Below are positions 10,010 through 20,119 of a stretch of DNA of 64,000 bases, piece by piece; position 1 is the stretch's first letter; each line of letters begins with the position of its first letter. The position numbers and the translations under genes are program-made. The notes below the pieces were generated by a model. That model had not been told where the DNA came from. It made no database searches and saw only the letters and a program-made list of their open reading frames with translations. Source of the DNA: Limnephilus marmoratus (taxonomy: Eukaryota; Arthropoda; Insecta; Trichoptera; Limnephilidae); NCBI GenBank assembly GCA_917880885.1, contig OU862915.1:37208676-37272675 (forward strand), given 5' to 3'.

Positions 10010-10555
10010 CAGGCTAATTTGTTCCCTTTTTGGAATAACTTATATAGGTCTGACAGGAATCGTTGTGCCTCGTATCATAGATAGAAATACGATCAAAACA
10101 GTGTTAGAAAGAGAAGACACTACACTTTAAATTAAATTCTAAAAGTTAACCACAAAAAAATTAAACTGTACACCTTTATGAAACCAAAGTTTCCGACCGG
10201 AATTTAAAAACATTCATGAAACTTTGTGAATTTTTAAATTATTTATTTTTACATGGAATGACTGAAAAGTGAGGTGATTGATGGTGTTTATAAAACATTT
10301 TTGTCATTTTCATTAACTTTAGTTCGAAAAAATGTAAGGTGAGTCATTTGTAAAACTATTTATGTTTCAATTCAAAAATATTATACTTAAAAAATTATAT
10401 GTTTATTTCAAGTAATAAAATTTGAAAGCGTATCTCATCACTGTTCAAAAACCAGTTTTTAGTTTTCGAATCATTCAGAAATATTCAATTTATTTGTATT
10501 TTATTGCAAAGTGGAATTATTTTGACCTTCGGACAGAAGATGTCTGAGGCCTAGG
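10010..10555. repeat. Unclassified dispersed repeat, copy 1
   Basis: Shares many ordered blocks with 25700-26325: ACTTATATAGGTCT, AAAGTTAACCACAAAA, CCTTTATGAAACCAAAGTT, AAAGCGTATCTCATC, CAGTTTTTAGTTTTCG, TTCAGAAATATTC and a terminal AGGCCTAGGGGG-type end. No open frame, no inverted ends seen. Class unknown. Confidence 0.7.
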
Positions 10556-10798
10556 GGGTTAACGGCAGTAACATAAGTTTCCATATTATTATTTCAAGGT
10601 ACGATTTTTGTGCTTCCTTGACAACTCAACAAAGTAGCATATCAACACCCACTTATTTAACCAAGTAGTTTTTTTCATCACTTTCCAAAGGAGTGGTGAA
10701 GTTGCATATTGTTGAGTTGTCCGCTCACCGATTTTTGTAATTAGCATGGTAAAATCGAAAACTGAACAAATGAAAATCTCTATCACCCCAGTTATTAA

Positions 10799-11508
10799 CC
10801 CATTGGCCACAAACCCCGACAGCCTGCCGGGTGTGCAACTCAGGTACTTAACCACAAACCCCGGCACGCTGACGGGATAGAGTAGGTCCGCCAAAAAACG
10901 GAATACGAGCTCAACAATGACATTTTTGAATAAAATTTTAAATGCCGAACATTCTGTAGATAATTAATCATTCATTTCGAAGAATTGGCAATAAAATGTT
11001 TCTTATGTTTTTTCACTGATATTTGTGTTCCAAGTTTTGTATGCTGCCAGCCGCCATTTAATTTCTTCAAAATTGCGAGTGGTTCTAGGCTTTTGGTAGT
11101 GACCCTGAACGTCCCTGATTGCTTTGAGGACTATCATACCATTATTTTATTAGTCATTAGTAATATATGCATGTAAAAAACAACAATCATTATTGTTTGA
11201 TTTATGAATAATATGTTTTTTTGTAACTTTTTTAAATAAATATGTGAAAAAAAACTCACGAAAAAGGAGAAGGTTATATTTGTATCCTTATTTACACACA
11301 TTTCAATATATTTTTTTAATTTTATTTTAATGTTTTTCTTTGCCTTAATCGAATATGTAAATAAATTTAAAGAAATTAATTTATTTGAATATATGGTTTA
11401 AAAGTTACAATAGATTTAGTACACCAATGCAGGTTTTCAATTTTTGGTACAAAATTAATTCAGTGGTGAAGGCCAATTTTTTTGCTCATTAATTCTGTGG
11501 CCAATGGG
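10799..11508. mobile_element. piggyBac-like non-autonomous element 3 (TTAA target)
   Basis: TTAA-CCCATTGGCCACA on the left and TGTGGCCAATGGG-TTAA on the right, a perfect 13-bp inverted repeat with TTAA at 10795-10798 and 11509-11512. The left subterminal region holds two copies of a block CCACAAACCCCG..GC..GACGGG. The 63-codon open frame at 10985 is not recognisable. Different family from elements 1 and 2. Confidence 0.8.
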
Positions 11509-11794
11509 TTAAGTACATAACAAAATATATCGAATACAAATTAGTCCTAGGTCGATTGTGAACTACCTGATCATTTTAACCCTTTCTTTTTAAGAACAGA
11601 TTCTTTACAAACATTGGGTACTTTCAACTTCGACCGACAGTGGTGCATCGATCAATCTATGGCTTTAAAATCCTCCATCACGACACAAACATTTTCTACT
11701 GTGGTGGTGGTAGGAGATTTTCAAATATCGTCTGGTTATTCGTAACGAAATGGTTTGCCTTTCTTTAAAAAAAAGAAAAATATATATCTTCAAC

Positions 11795-11953
11795 ACTCCC
11801 GAACACATTGACCCCCAGATTCCTCTACCCACCCCTCGAACCTTTTTCCTACCCAGAACCTTCTCTCCTTCCTTTTCCTGAAAACAGCATCCCCAAATAT
11901 TACATAAGTTCTGAGGGATTTATTTTTCCTCAGGTCTCCTGGGGGAGATAATG
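11795..11953 (+). repeat. SINE-A 3' fragment
   Basis: Begins at the ACACATTGACCCCCAGATTCC block and ends in CTCCTGGGGGAGATAATGTAAAA, the SINE-A 3' end. Lies 33 bp from the donor of host exon 2 in the intron. Confidence 0.8.
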
Positions 11954-11986
11954 TAAAAAAATAAAATAATTACACAAAATTCTTAC

Positions 11987-12143
11987 CGCTTCCTTTTCTG
12001 CTTCCTGGATAATCATGTGCCAAAATGTGGGAGTGAGAAGGTGTCGCGGGAGATGGACAGCCATCTCCCTCCCCCTCCACGTCCACTTCTCCATCCTTGT
12101 TTAGAGAAGGACATGAAGTACTAAGCCGAGCTGCTGCTGATAT
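11987..12143 (-). CDS. Host gene exon 2
   Basis: Internal coding exon of 157 bp with strong sites: acceptor TTTTTCTCTTCCTCAG at 12144 and donor GAAGCG|GTAAGA at 11986. Only the phase-0 frame is open; it leaves in phase 1. It encodes ISAAARLSTSCPSLNKDGEV, an acidic DVEGEGDG stretch, then CPSPATPSHSHILAHDYPGS and RKGS. Ser/Pro-rich, no domain recognised. Confidence 0.85.
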
Positions 12144-12324
12144 CTGAGGAAGAGAAAAAATTGTCAATTGGGGCAAATCAAAAACTGCACCAAATTTGTA
12201 GTGCTTTAATAAGTTCAGAACTTTCCACTATGCAGCAGTGTTGGATTTATTGGATAACCAACACCTCTACCATAGATCACCCCAAGTGGTTTGCTACGTT
12301 GGATGACCTAGCAGAGGTGCTCGG

Positions 12325-12607
12325 CAGTGGCAATCCGTGAGTTTTAGTGAGCTAGAGTGCTAAAATTGAAAAATAAGATGTTAATTGTTATTAATGTTGT
12401 AGCTGAAATTTTTTTCTTAGTTAAACTTTTTTGTGTGTTGATTTTCAGGATTCTTTTAGTTTCGGGATGCACCGCATCAACAAACTGAAAGATCTGCATA
12501 CAAAATTTTTTGAAAAAAATTAAATTCAATTTCAGCTACAACATCAATATTGTCATATTTTTCAATCTTAGCACTCTAGCTCACTGAAAACTCATGGACC
12601 GCCACTG
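12325..12607. mobile_element. hAT-type MITE with 8-bp target duplication
   Basis: Inverted arms of about 85 bp begin CAGTGGCAATCC and end GGACCGCCACTG. The SINE bases GTGCTCGG (12317-12324) and GTGCCCGG (12608-12615) form an 8-bp target duplication with one mismatch. CAGTGGC ends plus an 8-bp duplication fit the hAT superfamily. Non-coding. Confidence 0.85.
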
Positions 12608-12762
12608 GTGCCCGGGTTCATAGGTGTGAGGTTTGTCCGAGTCTTGGTGGCAAATGCGTTTGACTACCAGCTGCGTGGCAGGCCAGATCAGGAGAGACTG
12701 GTTGAGTGAGACCTTTTGACCTCTCCAGCAGAACCCTCTCGGGACATCGCCTTGCACCGCAG

Positions 12763-13306
12763 GACTCCAGATACTAATATCTACAGCCTGTATGTCGGAC
12801 GAATATCTACAGCTCATATGTTGAACTAATATCTACGAACTTCAGAGTGTTGACTAATACCTACAGAGCTAAGGTCGGACGAATATCTATGACGGTCCCA
12901 GTGTTGACTAATATCTACAGAGCGTAGGTTGAACTAATATCTACAGAGCATAGGTTGGACTAAACAGCTAAATGTGTCCAATAGTCCGATATTAGCGATT
13001 TTTACATACATACTTACATAAATTAAGTTTTTTAAACTGCATACGCAATATTACGTTATTCCAATTGAATATGCTATATTTAATTGCAAATCCAACCTCT
13101 GCCAGTGCTGTAGATATTAGTCAACACTTTAGTTCTCATGGATATTAGTCAGCAGTTTGAGCTGTAGATATTCGTCAACACTTTGGTTCTCATAGATATT
13201 AGTCAACAGTTTGAGCTGTAGATATTCGTCAACACTTTGGTTCTCATAGATATTAGTTCGATTTTTTCAGTTTTTGGAATTCCTGTAGATATAAGTAGAC
13301 GCCTCC
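12763..13306. mobile_element. Foldback element made of ATATCTAC subrepeats
   Basis: Flanked by CACCGCAG at 12755-12762 and 13307-13314. The left half has about eight direct copies of CTAATATCTACAGAGC-GTAGGTTGGA; the right half has the inverted form GTAGATATTAGTCAACAC repeated about six times; a unique AT-rich centre lies at 12970-13100. No coding. Superfamily unclear; the 7-8 bp duplication would fit hAT. Confidence 0.75.
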
Positions 13307-13474
13307 CACCGCAGTGGGAGGGATGGATTTCGTACCTTTTTCCTTCCCAGAACTTCCTCTCCTTCCTTTCCTAAAAAAGACTCTCCACATCCCCAAAGAT
13401 GACGTAGGTTCTGAGGGTAATTTTTTTCCTATGGGCCTCTTGTGTGGAGCAAATGTAAAAAAAAAAGTTGTATT

Positions 13475-14110
13475 TTTCCTACTATGATGCGCTTTTATTA
13501 TCCACCCTTACTATTTGATCAAAGAGTAAAGGATTTTACAGAGCCAGAAGCTAAAAACTGAACCTTTGCAATACAATTGTTAAAACCTATAAATTAATAA
13601 AGTTAGTGACATCTTTAGGTTCTTTATCCAAGTTGATTATCCAAATTATATGTCGGTAATACACGTTACTACAGCCCAGGCAGGTGGCGCTAGCCGTCAT
13701 GTTTACCTTTTATGAATGACAATTCAGTTTAGCTCGATAATGGGGGATTATATGTATTTTTTGCTTGATATTCTCATGGACTAAAGAAACCACTAAAAGT
13801 CAGTCTTTATATTATTGTTCCTCCTTTTTTCGCTAAAGATTGTACGACTAACACCAGGGCTTTCCTAGTCTTTATTAAGCTAGGATCGGGGAACCGGGTC
13901 GGGATATATTGCTACATGTTTCAAATTTTTTTTTCGGTCATGTTTTTAATCATTAAAAGAAGTTGGTGAATAAATAACTCAGTGAAAATAGCAGAGTGCT
14001 TTTCCTGCTCCTAAAAGTTTGCTCCCCAAAAGCATGTTACAAATATGTCGGTATTATTTTTTACAATAACTGACATTCAAAACTAATTTGCCCCAAGCTG
14101 GGCGCCAAAT
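13475..14110. other. Intron sequence between host exons 1 and 2
   Basis: AT-rich sequence; I see no gene or defined repeat in it. Confidence 0.4.
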
Positions 14111-14162
14111 CTCACCCGTCCCCCAAGGTAACATGAGTACAGACTAGTGAATATAGAAGGAC

Positions 14163-14389
14163 CTGAGGAGTGAAGGCCTGGTGCCGCATGCGCTGCACGG
14201 CCTGGTGGATGCGCTGCAGCTGCTGGAGCGGCTCATCCAGGATGCCGGGCGAGTGCGGGGTGACGCTGATGGTGGGCACGGGAGCGCGCTGGGCGGAGCA
14301 TCCCCCGCCCCCGCCGCCCCCTGCCGCCCCCGCCGCCGCCACGGCGCAGGCCACGGAGCTCTCCGACCCCGAGCTCACGCCCGCCTCAT
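14163..14389 (-). CDS. Host gene exon 1 (first exon visible)
   Basis: Internal coding exon of 227 bp, very GC-rich. Acceptor GTTTGTTTTTGCAG at 14390; it enters in phase 1 and leaves in phase 0 at TCCTCAG|GTCCTT. It encodes SSGSESSVACAV, an Ala/Gly-rich run, then RAPVPTISVTPHSPGILDE and LQQLQRIHQAVQRMRHQ, a likely short helix. The GTCCTT donor is weak; a better-looking GTGAGA at 14115 would leave in phase 2 and not fit exon 2, so I chose the weak one. Exons upstream of this were not found. Confidence 0.75.
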
Positions 14390-14454
14390 CTGCAAAAACA
14401 AACCAAACACAACATTAATTTCATCGCCTCAAAATCATCATACTGTATCGCAGA

Positions 14455-15500
14455 ATTAGAAAGAAGTTAGAAACAGGAGGTCACGGTTGACCTTCGTCAG
14501 TCACTTTCATCGCCTTAAAACCATCTTACAGTAGGGGCATTATGGGTATCAAATTATGCGTTTCAACCTACACAACCCAAATGGCACAATGTAAAATGAG
14601 CAGTACGCTCCTTGACCCTTTTTTTTTCGAGAAAAGGACCGAAGTGGATCAGTAGCAGGTATTCAAAATTGAGCGGACAACTATCTGTGCCCTTTGTGTA
14701 GGCACATACTCCTCGCTTTGTCTACATTCAAACATTGTATTTTTTCCTCAAATATTTCATTTAATACACACTCTTCGCTTCATCCACATTTAAACGAGAA
14801 ATCGCGTAGTATTTTAACCGATTAGTTGCCTGCAATGGGCAAAAAGCTAGTCGTACAGTAATGCAGAATAATAATAATACAGAATCAGAAACAGGAGATC
14901 ACGGTTGACCTTCATCAGACACTTTCATCGTCTTAAAACCATGTTACAGTAATGCAGAATTAGAAAGGCGTTAGAAACAGGAGGTCACGGTTCAGTCGCT
15001 TTCGTTTTCTTAAAACCGTCTTCCAGTAATTCAGAATTAGAAAGATGTCAGAAATAGGAGGTCATGGTTGACCTTCATCAGCCACTTTCATCGCCTTAAA
15101 ACTATCTTACAGTAATCCAGAATTAGAACGATGTCAGAAACAGGAGGTCACGGTTCATCTTCATCAGTCACTTTTATTGCCTTAAAACCATTATACAGTA
15201 AAATTAGAAAGAAGTAAGAAATGGAAAGTCACGGTTGACCTTCATCGGTAACTTTCATTGCCTTACAACCATAATAATGCTTCAGATTTCAGAATTAGAA
15301 ATACGTCAGAAACGGGGAGGTCACGGTTGATCTTCAAAACAGTAATGCTTCAGATTTCAGAATTAGAAGGACGTCAGAAACAGGGAAGCCACCTTGGTTG
15401 GAGGTTGACCTTCATCGGTCACTTCCATCATCTTAAAATCATCAATCTGCAGTTTTGCAGAACTAGAAAGAAGTCAGAAATAGGAGGTCATGGTTGACCC
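14455..15500. repeat. 90-bp minisatellite interrupted by an insertion
   Basis: About nine units of CAGAATTAGAAAGAAGTCAG-AAACAGGAGGTCACGG-TTGACCTTCATCAG, then CACTTTCATCGCCTTAAAAC. Between about 14536 and 14862 an unrelated block, bounded by ACAGTA on both sides, breaks the array; it begins GGGGCATTATGGGTATC and I cannot classify it. The array lies in the intron directly upstream (transcript sense) of host exon 1. Confidence 0.85.
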
Positions 15501-15637
15501 TTCCTTGTCATTGCTGTCAACATATTTGATATGAATATAATTATTTCAATATCTCTTTAAATAAAATAAACACTGAGTTCATATTTTAGGTGTTTCTCAT
15601 CAATATATTTAAGTTTAGATAAAATAATTTATATTAA

Positions 15638-15795
15638 GGGAACGTACCCATACTACGTGACCAACTTTTTGCCATTTTTAACCCCCCCCCCCTCCCCGGT
15701 GACCAAAAACCTAAGCCCGCCGCCGCTCATTTGTACCTAGCGTGACATTTTTAAGCCCCCCCCTCCCCCCCTAAACGTGTCTACGTATGTCCAAG
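15638..15795. mobile_element. Harbinger-like MITE, diverged copy with C-tracts
   Basis: Left end GGGAACGTACCCATACTACG follows TAA as in the copy at 27029. The interior shares CGGTGACCAAAA and CTCATTTGTA with that copy in reverse order, with poly-C tracts in place of its poly-G. The right end is badly decayed. Confidence 0.7.
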
Positions 15796-15860
15796 AACAT
15801 ATGAGACGCTCAGCGGAAGTGTGGCCCAAATCAGCGAATACATCATATTGTTATGTACTA

Positions 15861-16819
15861 GGACCAGTCAAAAAGTAATGCCTCCTATTTTTTTTCTCCT
15901 TTTGTCTAGTAATAAAAAATGCTATTACAGGGGTCGAAAACCGCACTATTGATTAAATATGTTACTTTTCAATATAATCTCCATCCATTTCCACAGCTTT
16001 GGTCCATCTTTTCAAGGGCATGTATCACAGTGTTGTAAAAAGCACTGTCATATCCAGAACACCATCGCCATAACTTTCCCCGCCGATCACACAATTTTGA
16101 TTTTTTTTGTCCTAGGTAAGTTTATGCCTATTCCATTCCACCTCTTTGATTCAGGTTAAAAAAATGAATCCATTTTTCGTCTCCGGTCACAATTTTTTTC
16201 CAGAAACTAAGAGCTGCAAGTGTTGTGAGGCCATTGTTTTTCTTGTTTCTTTATTCTGGCCGATAAAGTTTCTTTTAATTTTTTTCCAGAAACTAAGAGC
16301 TAAAAGTATTGTGAGGCCATTGTTTTTCTTGTTTCTTTATTCTGGCCGGTTAAGTTTCTTACCTTGCAAAACTTTTGTTGAAAAATCAGTTTTCGAATAC
16401 TCGTCATCACACTGCCTTTACTGAGGGAGAGAATGCGACATCTGTAGTTATCTGGGATCACCACGAATGAATGCAATCGCTGCCATCAAAGGCCTGCATT
16501 ACAGTAATGAACCCATCGTCTAGCAGTGCTGACTTCCACCGTTGCATCATGGCACACATTTTTCAGTCTTTCATGAATGTGAATTTTTGCATTTCACCTT
16601 CTATAGTCAAGAATCAATCACAGAACGCTATCTATTACGAACATCAATGTCGGCCATTTTGCAAGCGACTGCAGTGCTGCCACCCGTTGACGCAAAAAGT
16701 TACTACTGCAGCATATTGTAGAAAAAGGTTTGAGGAATAGCACCAAATTCAAAATTTTTACTCAACTAACTTTATTAAAGTAGAAAAAATAGGAGGCATT
16801 ACTTATTGACTGACCCTCG
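15861..16819 (-). mobile_element. Decayed mariner transposon
   Basis: Inverted ends (left CAGTCAAAAAGTAATGCCTC, right GAGGCATTACTTATTGACTG) flanked by TA (15859-15860, 16820-16821). The minus strand holds transposase remnants: IVTGDEKWI around 16185 (the first catalytic Asp block) and AGKVMAMVFWI near 16065, separated by stops and frameshifts. An 86-bp segment is tandemly duplicated at about 16190-16361. Open frames on the plus strand are antisense shadows. Confidence 0.82.
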
Positions 16820-16821
16820 TA

Positions 16822-17350
16822 TTTTTGTCATATAGCACATTGGCAAAGTCACCACAGACAAGAACATACAAAATCAGACTAAATCTTTCGGTGAAATTCA
16901 AGCATCGAGAAATTATAGACAGATGTTAAGCTCTACAAAGACAACTACATCACAAAGAGATGCTAGAACACAATATGTGTATTCCGAGTATACGGATTCC
17001 AGATGAGCAGGTTTGGGTCGGAGCAAGAATGCTGTAAATACTTTCTTGGGAATTCCTGAAGCAAAGGGACCTCCTGTGAAACATTCCTAAGGTTGCAAAT
17101 TCCAAAAGAATCTTCTCTGCAATATACGTGGAAGGAGAATCTTTCTGGAATTCAGGAAAGAGATAAATGATAGAGACACATCGAGGGAGCTTATAGAGGT
17201 GAACCATACAAATGCACGGAATTTTAAAATTAAATTAATCTTGTAGATACGTGCACCGGCTATGATAAAATAAAATAAAATGTATATATTATGGTGTGTG
17301 TATGGTGTGTGTTCGTAGAGCCTCTCTACTAAATGTTAAAAATATTTCAT
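16822..17350. other. Unassigned sequence
   Basis: A minus-strand open frame at 16950-17207 (85 codons) has moderate GC and some GAA/TTC repeats but no homology I recognise and no clear splice sites. Otherwise nothing seen. Confidence 0.35.
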
Positions 17351-17355
17351 TTTTA

Positions 17356-17865
17356 GTGCGGTCTCAATGGTTAAGTGGTTACGATCTTTAGCTACGAATC
17401 GAGAGATCGCAGGAGACGGGTATGGGTACCGCCGCCCCAGGACCATTTATTGGATAAACAACATCTTTGCCACAGGTCACCCCGAGTGGTTCGCTACGTT
17501 TGGTGACTTAGGAGGTGTGCCCTGGTTCACGGGGTGAGATTTGTTCTGATATTTGTGGCAGATGCTCCAACTGCATGGCAGGTCGGATCGGGAGACTGGT
17601 TGAGGGAGACCTTTGGGTCTCTCCAGCAGGACTCTCTCGGAATATCGCCTTGAATCGCAGTAGGGGGGTTGGATTTATACGTCTGTTACTCCTGGATACA
17701 TTGACCCCCAGATTCCTACCCACTCCTCATACCTGTTTCCTTCACAAAACTTACTCTTCTTCCTTTTCTAAAAAGATCCCCCATACAGCATCCCCAAAGA
17801 TGACCCGCAAAAACGTAGGGCCTGAGGGGATTTATTTTCCTCAGGGCCACCTATATGGAGCTATG
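17356..17865 (+). repeat. SINE-A, most complete copy
   Basis: Best reference copy in the window. The tRNA-related head (GCGGTCTCAATGGTTAAGTG at 17356, A-box TGGTTAAGTGG; B-box decayed) is followed by TTATTGGATAAACAACA, GTCACCCCGAGTGGTTCGC, a central GGCAGGTCGGATCGGGAGAC block, CATTGACCCCCAGATTCC and the 3' end CTATATGGAGCTATGTAAA. About 510 bp. Its 117-codon open frame is incidental. Confidence 0.88.
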
Positions 17866-17904
17866 TAAAAAAATATGTGTTTTTTCACTATTTATGCATT
17901 TAAA

Positions 17905-18215
17905 ACAAAACATGGTATGCTTGCGGCACATTCCAGAGTGATAGATTCTTTCAGTATCGCCCTGGTGAGAGACTACCATTCAAAATCGAAATGTTGCTTG
18001 AAATGGCTCTAGTACCTGGCTATTCAGATCTGGTCACCGTGTTTGGTGACCAGATCTGAATAGCCAGGTACTTCCCCACATTCCACTTCTCCATCTCAAT
18101 CCCCTCCCAACTACCTTCAGCCTCACAAAATACTTCAAAAGAATGGATGCCAGGAATGGCTCCAGACAGTTGGGAACAATTGGGACTCTTGTCTGGTACT
18201 CACATTAAAAAACAT
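17905..18215 (+). repeat. SINE-B 3' part with internal inverted duplication
   Basis: Starts at TGCTTGCGGCACATTCCAGAG and runs to TTGGGACTCTTGTCTGG. At 18014-18069 the block ACCTGGCTATTCAGATCTGG is present in both orientations, making a perfect hairpin with 25-bp arms that normal SINE-B copies lack. Confidence 0.82.
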
Positions 18216-18219
18216 CTGC

Positions 18220-19960
18220 TTCAAAAATTTATTAATTTTTGTGTTTGACAGCATTTTTTTTCCATTTGAAAACATGAAAAGGGGCAGATAACACAATACG
18301 TGAATAAAAATAATAACTTATTTACTTAAGGCCCGGCTTCCCGCATTTCTACCGATTTATTACATATTTTCCAAACACTTTTAAGTTTTAAAGCTATTAA
18401 AAAATATATGTTATTTTTGAAGATAATGTCTTCACGTTCCCCACGCCGAAACGGCAATTATATGAAATTCCCTCGACAGAAAAAAATCGCAAGGTATGCT
18501 CCGAAAATTATTATAAACACGTTTTTTTCTGTTATTTTACAAGTTATATGTATTCTCCGTGAGATTTTTGCTCTCTTTTAAACGAGTCGCGTTTTATTAA
18601 ACATTTTCACAATTTTCGCTTAAATATTATCGTTTTTAATATTAGGGCGCTCCCTCTAACGTTCGTATTTACATATCTCTCCTTCTTTTTGAGCGGGTAT
18701 TAATAATAATAGGTACCTACTTATGTAAAGTCCTTTTTTACCCTTCATAAATCTAAATTTAATTTTAAACCCTGTAGCCTATCCTTTGGGTATCGTTGCT
18801 GTTGACAAGAAGTGTCAAACTGCGAAATTTCACTATTTTGATGAACAAAAACATGCGGGTAAAAAGCACAAATAACAAGGAAAACAGTAGGTACAGTTTA
18901 AAACTCAAATTAATTTTAAAAGCATCTACAATTTGACAACTTACGTGAAAAATGTTTTTTTTTTAATAATTGTGGAATCCCCGAGCTTACTCACTTAACG
19001 GGGTTGGCCGAAATGCTTGTAAAATGAAATTCTTTCACAGCGGACCTACCTATACACTATACACCTACCATAAACAGGAAGTGCGCGCCAAAATTCTAAT
19101 TTTCCTTTGCGCCACTCTGAGTAAAATTTTCGCAATAACGTGAGAGGTGAATGCAGTGGAAATTCTCGTTCGTCCACCACCGCCGTCCATTTAATTAGAA
19201 GAATTCGTGCCAAAACTGGTAGAACTGAGATATATTTTTAATGGTAAATTGCATTATAATTTCAGACACCAATACAAAAGGTATTATAAAAGTTTTAATA
19301 TTCATTCTGAAGAATGGAGAGGGGAAGGAAACATCAAAGAAAAATCGAGAGATTGAGCGAAGGAACAAAATTACCTTATTAAAATTTTGGAAACGAACGA
19401 ATGCTTAGATTTTTCTCTACGTTAAACCGTATGCTGTCCCAAAACTTTTTTCATAAAGGGCGAACCAGGTAAATTAATTAAATTGAAAATCAAAGATGTT
19501 TAACTGAGTAGATATTAAGAAGATTTTTTTTTTGAAATAGGCAATTCACCCTAAAAAAGTTGTGGGTGAGACTGCGTGACCAAAGTAAAGTTAATTTCCC
19601 TTAAGCCGAATATAAATTACGCAACTAGTTGCATGCATGTTCCAAATAATTGCATGACATCAAAAAGTTTGTGTAAAGTGTTGTGCAATCTTTAGTATCA
19701 CGGCAACCATAGCACAATAAATATCGAGGCGCTGTTTTTCGGACATGCGCAATGCTGTTGGTCACATGGCGACGTACAAAATAAAGAAAAGACTGTCACA
19801 AAAGAAAACACGACGTTCGATTCGAGGGTGGTCATTAAAAATGCAGTTAATCTCTGAATTAGCAAATGAAGATTCCGAAAGCTATAAAAAATATTTTCGA
19901 ATGAGTTGATACTCTTTTTAGTACTTTTTTTAGCATTGCAGCGTTGATTGTCATTTTCGA
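18220..19960. other. Gene-free AT-rich sequence
   Basis: No repeat family or exon recognised over about 1.7 kb. Short open frames at 19698-20003 overlap the next palindrome and are not convincing. Confidence 0.4.
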
Positions 19961-19963
19961 CAT

Positions 19964-20114
19964 AATGGTGGGTTTCTTCATTTACCGAGTATGCTAAATG
20001 CAATGCTAATTATAAAAGTAAACGATCGAAATTTAAAAATTTCTATGCATTTGACCGTTTACTTTTACAATTAGCATTGCATTTAGCATTCTCGGTAAAT
20101 GAAGAAACCCATCA
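19964..20114. repeat. Long palindrome (hairpin MITE)
   Basis: Near-perfect inverted arms of about 65-70 bp: ATGGTGGGTTTCTTCATTTA on the left, TAAATGAAGAAACCCATCAT on the right, with a short AT-rich centre. No coding. Confidence 0.85.
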
Positions 20115-20119
20115 TAAAA

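Larger units (their letters stand above)
12243..13470 (+). repeat. SINE-A copy split by two later insertions
   Basis: Three pieces in order make one SINE-A: 12243-12324, 12608-12762 and 13307-13470, ending in AGCAAATGTAAAAAAAAAA. The gaps hold a hAT-type MITE (12325-12607) and a foldback element (12763-13306), each with a target duplication of the SINE sequence, so the SINE is older than both. Confidence 0.85.

Noticed and set aside
14116..14170. Strong-looking donor GTGAGA downstream of host exon 1
   Set aside because: Using it leaves phase 2, which conflicts with the only open frame of exon 2 (phase 0); the weaker GTCCTT at 14162 fits. An unseen extra exon could reverse this choice.
15959..16740. 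Three plus-strand frames of 66-92 codons
   Set aside because: Antisense shadows of the decayed mariner transposase, which reads on the minus strand.
17515..17868. 117-codon plus-strand open frame
   Set aside because: It is wholly inside the full-length SINE-A copy; other SINE-A copies break it.
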